Source of the DNA: Nonomuraea guangzhouensis | GTDB taxonomy: Bacteria > Actinomycetota > Actinomycetes > Streptosporangiales > Streptosporangiaceae | Length of the DNA stretch: 64,000 nucleotides | Reading direction: 5' to 3' | Assembly (NCBI RefSeq): GCF_019396345.1 | Contig: NZ_JAHKRM010000006.1 | Span: 310,001 to 374,000, forward strand | In this document: in pieces, positions 58,583 through 64,000 of the stretch | How positions within the stretch are numbered: the stretch's first letter is position 1 | Layout of the letters: each line of letters opens with the position of its first letter | Made by a program: the position numbers and the translations under genes | Notes under the pieces: model-generated | What the model saw: the letters and a program-made list of their open reading frames with translations, nothing else | What the model was told of the DNA's origin: nothing | Database searches by the model: none

Positions 58583-59530
58583 TCACGGAGGGCTGAAGAG
58601 CGCGCTCACCGACTCGCCGTCGTGGATCCGCCGCATCGCCTCGGCCAGCGCCGGGGCGATGGACAGGACCGTGAGCTTGTCCGTGGGCTTGGGCCCGGGC
58701 ACGGTGTTGGTGCAGACGATCTCCTCGACCTCGGGCAGCGCGCTCAGCCGCTCGATCGAGCCGGCGGCGAACAGCCCGTGTGTGCACGCGATGCGTACGG
58801 AGTTGACGCCACGCTCGCGCAGCCGGTCGAGCAGCTCGATGACGGTCGTCCCCTTGGCGATCTCGTCGTCCAGGATGATCACGTCCTTGCCCTCGACCTC
58901 GCCGATCACCGAGCTGATCACCACCCGGTCGTCGCTGAAGCGCTGCTTGGCGCCCATCGCCACGTCGGCACCGAGCAGCCGGGCGAAGTGCGCGGCCTCC
59001 TTGGCGTTGCCCAGGTCGGGGGAGACGACGACGGTGTTGGACAGGTCGTACCGGCGGAAATGGGCGGCCAGCTCGCGCAGCGCGTGCAGGTGGTCGACCG
59101 GCACGCTGAAGAAGCCGTGCACCTGCGGCGAGTGCAGCGTCATCGCCAGCACCCGCCCGGCGCCCGCCGTCACCATCAGGTCCGCCACCAGCCGGGCCCC
59201 TATGGAGATGCGCGGCGCGTCCTTCTTGTCACTTCGGGCGAAGGCATAATGCGGCATCACGACCGTCGTCCTGGCGGCGGACGCCCCGCGGGCGGCGTCG
59301 AGCATGAGCAGCAGCTCGACCAGGTTCTCCTGTACGGGTGGCACGAGCGGCTGGATGATGAAGACGTCGCGTTCCCTGCAGTTGGCCTGGAGCTGGACTT
59401 CCAGCACGTCGTTGGCGAACCGGTTGACCTTGACCGGATGGAGCGGGGTGCCCAGGTGGGCGCAGATCTCCTCAGCCAGGTCAGGGTGGGCGCTGCCGCT
59501 GAATACCGTGATGTCTCGCACGATTTCCAA
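58583..59530 (-). CDS. Ribose-phosphate pyrophosphokinase paralogue
   Basis: A 315-residue PRPP synthetase-family protein. MPHYAFARSDKKDAPRISIGA carries the catalytic His and ATP-binding residues; GAKQRFSDDRVV corresponds to the flexible loop. The PRPP-binding loop reads VIILDDEIAKGTTV, not the usual DDxxDTGGT, placing it with the divergent DDEIA-type prs paralogues seen in some actinobacteria. It may make PRPP from another ribose derivative, or be regulatory. It is unlinked to glmU, with which the main prs is usually found. Confidence 0.85.
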   Translation of the reverse strand: MEIVRDITVFSGSAHPDLAEEICAHLGTPLHPVKVNRFANDVLEVQLQANCRERDVFIIQPLVPPVQENLVELLLMLDAARGASAARTTVVMPHYAFARSDKKDAPRISIGARLVADLMVTAGAGRVLAMTLHSPQVHGFFSVPVDHLHALRELAAHFRRYDLSNTVVVSPDLGNAKEAAHFARLLGADVAMGAKQRFSDDRVVISSVIGEVEGKDVIILDDEIAKGTTVIELLDRLRERGVNSVRIACTHGLFAAGSIERLSALPEVEEIVCTNTVPGPKPTDKLTVLSIAPALAEAMRRIHDGESVSALFSPP

Positions 59531-59539
59531 AGGATAGCT

Positions 59540-60013
59540 TCACGGGCTCAGGTAGTGGTGCACCAGGGCAGGCTCACCGGCCGAGTTGCGCCATCGGGCC
59601 CGGGACGTGGCGACGCGCAGCCAGCCGTACCTCTCGTAGGCCGCGATGGCCGCCGTGCCCTCGTCGGAGACCTCCAGTGTGAGACGCCCGCCCTCGGCGG
59701 CCAGGGCGGTGTCGAGCAGGCGGGCGGCGAGCCCGCCGCGCCGGGCGGAGGGCGTGACGAACAGGCGGGTCACGGACGCGCGGACGGGCGTGCCGAGCAG
59801 TTCGGCCACCCGCGGCTCGACCTGGGCGAGCCCGACATGGCCGACGACGGCCCCCGCCTCGTCCAGGGCGATCCAGGCGCGGAGCAGGTCGCCGGGCGTG
59901 AGCCAGCCGTGCGGATCGTCGGGCCAGTCCACCGGGTAGCGGTCGGCGGCCTGCACCTCGGCCAGGGCCTTCACGCACGCGTCGAGGTCGGCGGGAGTTC
60001 TGAGCCGGATCAT
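59540..60013 (-). CDS. GNAT-family N-acetyltransferase
   Basis: A 157-residue acetyltransferase. Motif A is SVTRLFVTPSARRGGLAARLL (R/Q-x-x-G-x-A pattern with R, G, A), the beta-bulge region VVGHVGLAQVEPRVAELL, and YERYGWLRV the final segment. Its substrate is unknown. The ATG overlaps the end of the upstream HAD phosphatase gene by 4 bp. Confidence 0.87.
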   Translation of the reverse strand: MIRLRTPADLDACVKALAEVQAADRYPVDWPDDPHGWLTPGDLLRAWIALDEAGAVVGHVGLAQVEPRVAELLGTPVRASVTRLFVTPSARRGGLAARLLDTALAAEGGRLTLEVSDEGTAAIAAYERYGWLRVATSRARWRNSAGEPALVHHYLSP

Positions 60014-60651
60014 CGCTCGATCGCCGCCACGGTGAGCGAGTCGAGGTCGGGCACGACCCGCCAGGCGAGGGCCAGCGCGTCGGGGGCGGGCGGATAGCGG
60101 GGATGGGGGACGGCGATCACCCGCATCCCGGCCGCGTGCGCCGAGCGCAGGCCGTTGCTCGAATCCTCCACGGCCACACACGCGCGCGGATCGACACCCA
60201 GCTGGGCGGTCGCCGCCAGGTAGCCGTCGGGGGCGGGCTTCCCGCGCGGCACCTCCTCGGTGGAGACGGTGACGGCGAAGCGATCACGGAACCCGGCCGC
60301 GTCCAGCACCACCTCGATCAGCGCACGCGGCGAGGAGCTGGCCAGACCCAGCGGGAGCTCGTCCGCCAGGCGCCGCACCGCCTCGGGCGCCCCCTTCATC
60401 AGCGGTACGCCGTGACGGTAGCGCTCGGCCATCTGGTCCACCACGCCGCGGGCGATCTCGTCGGGCGGCAGGGTAACGCCGAGTTCGTGCAGGTAGGCGG
60501 CCCACTCCTGGGTGCTCATGCCCATGAGCCTGGACTGGGTGTCCTCCTGCCAGGTGCCCCCGTGATCGGCGACGAACGCCCGTCGTACCTCCTCCCAGAC
60601 CGGCTCGGAGTCGACGAGCACCCCGTCGAGATCGAACACGCACGCTTCCAC
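60010..60651 (-). CDS. HAD-superfamily phosphatase (beta-phosphoglucomutase-like)
   Basis: A 213-residue HAD hydrolase: motif I VFDLDGVLVDSEPVWEE, motif II LASSSPRALIE, motif III RGKPAPDGYL and motif IV VAVEDSSNGLRSAHAAGM. The helical cap follows motif I (about residues 16-80), as in sugar-phosphate phosphatases or mutases. Coupled to the GNAT gene. Confidence 0.9.
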   Translation of the reverse strand: MEACVFDLDGVLVDSEPVWEEVRRAFVADHGGTWQEDTQSRLMGMSTQEWAAYLHELGVTLPPDEIARGVVDQMAERYRHGVPLMKGAPEAVRRLADELPLGLASSSPRALIEVVLDAAGFRDRFAVTVSTEEVPRGKPAPDGYLAATAQLGVDPRACVAVEDSSNGLRSAHAAGMRVIAVPHPRYPPAPDALALAWRVVPDLDSLTVAAIER

Positions 60652-60726
60652 GAAACCCCCTGTAGCGACTGCGGTCTTTGTCGGGATTGCCCATTATCGA
60701 GGATATGCGTTGACCGGTATCCGGGA

Positions 60727-62508
60727 ATGGCCCCGGGCATGGCGGACCTTCCACTCCACGATCGCGGTGACTTCGAGGCGGCGGCGGACCGCGGCTTCAT
60801 CGCGAAGTTCAGCCCGGCGGTGGTCAGCGCCGCCGACAGCAAGGTCATCTGGGACGGTGACTCCAACGCCTTCCTGGAACAGGAGTGTCCCGGCAGCGCC
60901 CATCCCAGCCTGTGGCGGCAGGCACGACTGTCCGCCCGGCAGGGACTGTACGAGGTGACGGACGGCCTGTACCAGGTACGCGGGTTCGATCTGTCGAACA
61001 TGTCGATCGTCGAGGGCGACACCGGCGTCATCATCATCGATCCGCTCATCTCCACCGAGTGCGCGGCCGCGGCGCTGCGCCTCTACCGAGCCCATCGCGG
61101 CGCCCGGCCGGTGACCGGCGTGATCTACACGCATCCGCATGTCGACCACTTCGGCGGCGTACGCGGCGTCACGGGCGGCGGCGTGCCGGTCCTGGCACCC
61201 GCGGGGTTCCTGCGGAGCGTGGCTCGCGACCACCTCCACGCCTGGTCCGCCACGGTCCGCCGGTCCGTCTACCTGTACGGCCAGGCCCTCGAACGCTCAC
61301 CGGACGGCCAGATCGGCACGGGCCTGGGCGAGTCAGGGACGATCTCCCTCATCACTCCCACGGTCCACGTCGAACGCACCGGGCAGGAGGAGACGGTCGA
61401 CGGGGTACGCATCATCTTCCAGCTCGCCGAGTCGCCACCGGAGCTGGCCCTGTACCTGCCCGGCCACCAGGCTCTCTGCCTGGGCGAGAACGCCACCCGC
61501 AACCAGCACAACCTCCTGCCGCTGCGGGACGCCAAGGACCTGGCCCGGCAGTTCGACGAGATCATCACGATGTTCGCGGGGGAGTTCGACGTCGCCTTCG
61601 CCTCGCACCACTGGCCCATCTGGGGCGGGCCGGAGATCGCCGGATACCTGTCGCAGCAGCGCGACCTGTACACCTACCTGCACGACCAGACCCTGCGGCT
61701 GATGAACAAGGGCCTGACCGGGGCGGAGATCGCCGAGGCCATGCGGGTGCCGCCCGGGCTCGAGCAGGTCTGGCACACGCACGGCTACCACGGCCCGGTC
61801 GGCCACAACGTCAAGGCCATCTACCAGCGCTATCTGGGCTGGTTCGACGGCAATCCCGCGCATCTGTGGGAGCACCCGCCGAGGGAGAGCGCGATCCGCT
61901 ACGTGGAGTGCCTCGGCGGCGGGCAAGCCGTCGTCGCCCTCGCCAGGGGCTACCTCAAGGAGCACGACCTGCGCTTCGCCGCGCAACTGCTCAACCACGC
62001 GGTCTTCGCCGACGAGGGCAACAAGGAGGCCCGTGACCTGCTCGCCGAGGTGTACACCCGGCTCGGGCACGCCGCGGAGAACGGCACCTGGCGCAACCTC
62101 TACCTGACGGGGGCGCTGGAGCTGAGCGAGGGCGTCGTGCCGGCCGCCACGGAGCGGGCCGCGCCCGGTCTGGTCGACGCGCTCGGGGTGGACCAGATCC
62201 TCGACTCGATCGCCATCCGCGTCGACGGGCCGCGGGCCTGGAACGAGAGCCTGTCCATCGACTGGCACCTGACCGATCTGGGCGAGCGGTATCGGACCAC
62301 GCTGTCGAACGGCGCGCTCATCCAGCGGGCCGACCCGCCTGACGGGCCGGTCGACCTGACGTTGCGGCTGACCAAAGCACAGCTGCTCGCCCTGCTGGCC
62401 GGCCGGGGGGTCGAACGGGTCGAGCGGGAGGGCGACATCGGGGTCCTGCGGCGGCTGGTGGCCGTGCTCGACCACCCGATGCCCGACTTCGCCATCGTCA
62501 CCGCCTAG
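60727..62508 (+). CDS. Alkylsulfatase-like metallo-beta-lactamase-fold hydrolase
   Basis: A 593-residue member of the SdsA1/BDS1 class III alkylsulfatase family. YTHPHVDHFGG (His136, His138, Asp140, His141) is the binuclear zinc site, with LPGHQALCLGEN and ASHHWPIWGG providing further ligands. The dimerisation domain follows, and the C-terminal ~125 residues match the SCP2-like module. It would hydrolyse primary alkyl sulfates such as SDS, releasing sulfate. ATG 60727 is the first suitable start; ATG 60739 is also in frame. Its 3' end overlaps the convergent permease gene by 4 bp. Confidence 0.9.
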   Translation: MAPGMADLPLHDRGDFEAAADRGFIAKFSPAVVSAADSKVIWDGDSNAFLEQECPGSAHPSLWRQARLSARQGLYEVTDGLYQVRGFDLSNMSIVEGDTGVIIIDPLISTECAAAALRLYRAHRGARPVTGVIYTHPHVDHFGGVRGVTGGGVPVLAPAGFLRSVARDHLHAWSATVRRSVYLYGQALERSPDGQIGTGLGESGTISLITPTVHVERTGQEETVDGVRIIFQLAESPPELALYLPGHQALCLGENATRNQHNLLPLRDAKDLARQFDEIITMFAGEFDVAFASHHWPIWGGPEIAGYLSQQRDLYTYLHDQTLRLMNKGLTGAEIAEAMRVPPGLEQVWHTHGYHGPVGHNVKAIYQRYLGWFDGNPAHLWEHPPRESAIRYVECLGGGQAVVALARGYLKEHDLRFAAQLLNHAVFADEGNKEARDLLAEVYTRLGHAAENGTWRNLYLTGALELSEGVVPAATERAAPGLVDALGVDQILDSIAIRVDGPRAWNESLSIDWHLTDLGERYRTTLSNGALIQRADPPDGPVDLTLRLTKAQLLALLAGRGVERVEREGDIGVLRRLVAVLDHPMPDFAIVTA

Positions 62509-63911
62509 CTTTTCTGGCGGGGCGCCAGAGTCGAGATCACGTAGTAGAGGATCCCGGCCAGCACCAGCGCGACCACCACGCCGATGTTGGCCGCCCCGAA
62601 CGTGCCCGCCTTCAGCTGGTCGCTCATCAGGAAGCCCACCACGCGGGCGATGTTCGGGTCCAGGGAGGTGATGAGCCCGATGCCCACGATCGACGCCAGG
62701 ACCAGCGAGATCACCCCGGGCCAGTTCAGGGCGGGCGCGCCGGGGCGCAGCAGCCGCTCGTCGTAGGACCGGCCGCCGGCGCGCCACCGCCACATGTCGA
62801 CGAGGAAGACGGCCACCCAGGCGGCCATCACCACCCCGATGATCGCCAGGAACGCCTGGAAGGTCGCCAGGAAGCTGGCCGAGACGAACAGCAGGTAGTA
62901 GCCGCCGAGCACCATCAGCGCGCCGTCGACGAGCACCGCGTAGTGCCGCTTGATCGGCACCCCCAGCGCCAGCATGGACAGCCCCGACGAGTAGATGTCC
63001 ATGATCGCCCCGGCCAGGAACCCACCGATGGCGGTCAGCAGGTACGGCAGCAGGAACCAGGTCGGCAGGGCGCTCGCCAGCGCCCCGACTGGATCCGCGC
63101 CCGCGGCCTCGGCCAGCTTGGCGTCACCGCCGGCCAGCAGCACGCCGAAGGCGAGCAGCACCATGGGCGGCACCGCCCCGCCCACCGCCGTCCACAGGGC
63201 CACCGACGACGGCTTGGAGTCGGCGGGCAGGTAGCGCGAGTAGTCGGCGCCGCAGTTGACCCAGCCCAGGCCGAGCAGCGTCATCGCGAAGATGACCGCG
63301 CCGACCCAGGCGCCGGGCCCGGCGGTGGTGTCCAGCGTGGTGCCGAGCCTCGGGGCCATCAGGATCATGTACACGACGGTCAGTACGACGAAGGCGTACG
63401 TCAGGTACCGCTGCACCGCCATGATCAACGCGTGGCCGTACACCCCGACCACGATCACGACCAGCGCGGCGACCGCGAAGCAGACCGCCACGGCGGTCGT
63501 GCCGGGAATGCCGGGCGCCACCCGGTTCAGGATCGCCGCGCCGCCCTGCGCCGACAGCGTGACGAGCACGATCTCCCAGCCGACGTTCGAGATGTAGGAC
63601 AGGACGGCCGGCAGCTTGTTGCCCTGGTAGCCGAAGGGGGCGCGGCCGAGCGTCATCGTCGGCACCCCCGACCGGGTGCCCGCGATCGCGACCAGCCCGA
63701 CCAGCCCGAACGACAGCGCGTAGCCGAGCGCCCCGGTGATGATCGCCGGGAAGACCCCCAGGCCCAGCCCGACGATGTAGACACCGAAGGCGACGCCGAA
63801 GAGGGAGAGGTTGGAGCCGGCCCACGGCCAGAACAGGTCCGAAGGCTTGCCATGCCGCTCGGCGGCCGGAACGGCGTTGATGCCGTTCTGCTCAACGGTC
63901 ATCGTGTCCAT
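62505..63911 (-). CDS. NCS1-family cytosine/purine permease
   Basis: A 468-residue transporter with about 12 helices; the N-terminus FWPWAGSNLSLFGVAFGVYIVGLGLG and RAPFGYQGNKLPAVLSYISNVGWE match NCS1 nucleobase-cation symporters (CodB-like). WVNCGADYSRYLP is a conserved segment. Substrate may be cytosine or another base. No codA-like deaminase adjoins. Two 36-bp tandem repeats lie just upstream, at the window's end. Confidence 0.9.
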   Translation of the reverse strand: MDTMTVEQNGINAVPAAERHGKPSDLFWPWAGSNLSLFGVAFGVYIVGLGLGVFPAIITGALGYALSFGLVGLVAIAGTRSGVPTMTLGRAPFGYQGNKLPAVLSYISNVGWEIVLVTLSAQGGAAILNRVAPGIPGTTAVAVCFAVAALVVIVVGVYGHALIMAVQRYLTYAFVVLTVVYMILMAPRLGTTLDTTAGPGAWVGAVIFAMTLLGLGWVNCGADYSRYLPADSKPSSVALWTAVGGAVPPMVLLAFGVLLAGGDAKLAEAAGADPVGALASALPTWFLLPYLLTAIGGFLAGAIMDIYSSGLSMLALGVPIKRHYAVLVDGALMVLGGYYLLFVSASFLATFQAFLAIIGVVMAAWVAVFLVDMWRWRAGGRSYDERLLRPGAPALNWPGVISLVLASIVGIGLITSLDPNIARVVGFLMSDQLKAGTFGAANIGVVVALVLAGILYYVISTLAPRQKS

Positions 63912-63928
63912 GATCGGACGTTACACCC

Positions 63929-64000
63929 GGCGACCTCGCCTGCCCCAGAGCGGATTCATTATCAGGCGAGCTCGCTTACCTCAGAGCGGATTCGGATCAG
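63929..64000. repeat. Two tandem imperfect 36-bp repeats
   Basis: 63929-63964 and 63965-64000 share the layout GGCGA-CTCGC, then CAGAGCGGATTC, then ATCA. The array starts 17 bp upstream of the permease ATG and runs off the window end, so the copy number is unknown. It may be a regulator binding array or decayed duplication. Confidence 0.6.

Noticed and set aside
63929..64000. CRISPR start at the 36-bp repeats
   Set aside because: The copies are directly adjacent with no spacers and they are imperfect.

Overview
The window is chromosomal DNA from a high-GC actinobacterium. Uniformly high third-position GC, frequent GTG and TTG starts, SARP and LAL multidomain regulators, a mycothiol-type DinB protein and the tRNA-Met/rpmG/hadAB-like/murB block all point to Actinomycetia. 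A Streptosporangiaceae (Nonomuraea-like) host is my best guess, by inference only. I see no transposase, integrase, phage module or CRISPR array.

Layout. 1-4.4 kb: hemerythrin-like protein and a 1080-residue SARP/AAA regulator. 4.4-6.1 kb: tRNA-Thr with strong flanking hairpins, two or three small orphan ORFs, and tRNA-Met. 6.1-9.8 kb: housekeeping block of ribosomal protein L33, two MaoC-fold dehydratases, a repeat-bearing glycosyltransferase-like protein and MurB. 9.8-10.6 kb: a yybP-ykoY (Mn2+) riboswitch ahead of a TMEM165/GDT1-type manganese exporter. 10.6-16.8 kb: TetR and a UvrA-like resistance ATPase sharing a long palindromic operator, then a LAL-type LuxR regulator with a 48-residue protein upstream. 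17-20.4 kb: deoC and two aldehyde dehydrogenases, one of them half-size. 20.4-27.2 kb: FAD oxidase/LysR pair, amidase, SPFH protein with ribbon-helix-helix partner, PLP enzyme, and an unknown protein. 27.2-32 kb: HrpB helicase, ArsR, MFS transporter, UppP.

32-39.3 kb: an RpiR/SIS regulator divergent from a C45-family N-acyl hydrolase/acyltransferase and a complete five-gene peptide-type ABC importer. This looks like one uptake-and-deacylation catabolic operon. 39.3-46.2 kb: NmrA-like protein, AraC regulator, HAD protein, PspC mini-protein, LipB, amino-acid permease behind a DasR/GntR-type palindrome, DUF2809 protein, ABC-F ATPase. 46.3-52 kb: a second complete dipeptide/oligopeptide ABC importer whose binding protein appears anchored by a C-terminal membrane helix. 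52-64 kb: NmrA-like protein, FAD monooxygenase/TetR pair, DinB-like protein, nucleotidyltransferase, three clustered SDR oxidoreductases, PRPP synthetase paralogue, GNAT, HAD phosphatase, alkylsulfatase-like metallohydrolase and an NCS1 nucleobase permease.

Many genes overlap by 4 bp (ATGA or GTGA), indicating translational coupling within the two ABC operons and several gene pairs. The most notable elements are the RpiR/C45/ABC locus, the 37-bp operator between TetR and the UvrA-like ATPase, the half-size ALDH, the RHH/SPFH pair with its 28-bp palindrome, and several in-frame short tandem repeats.
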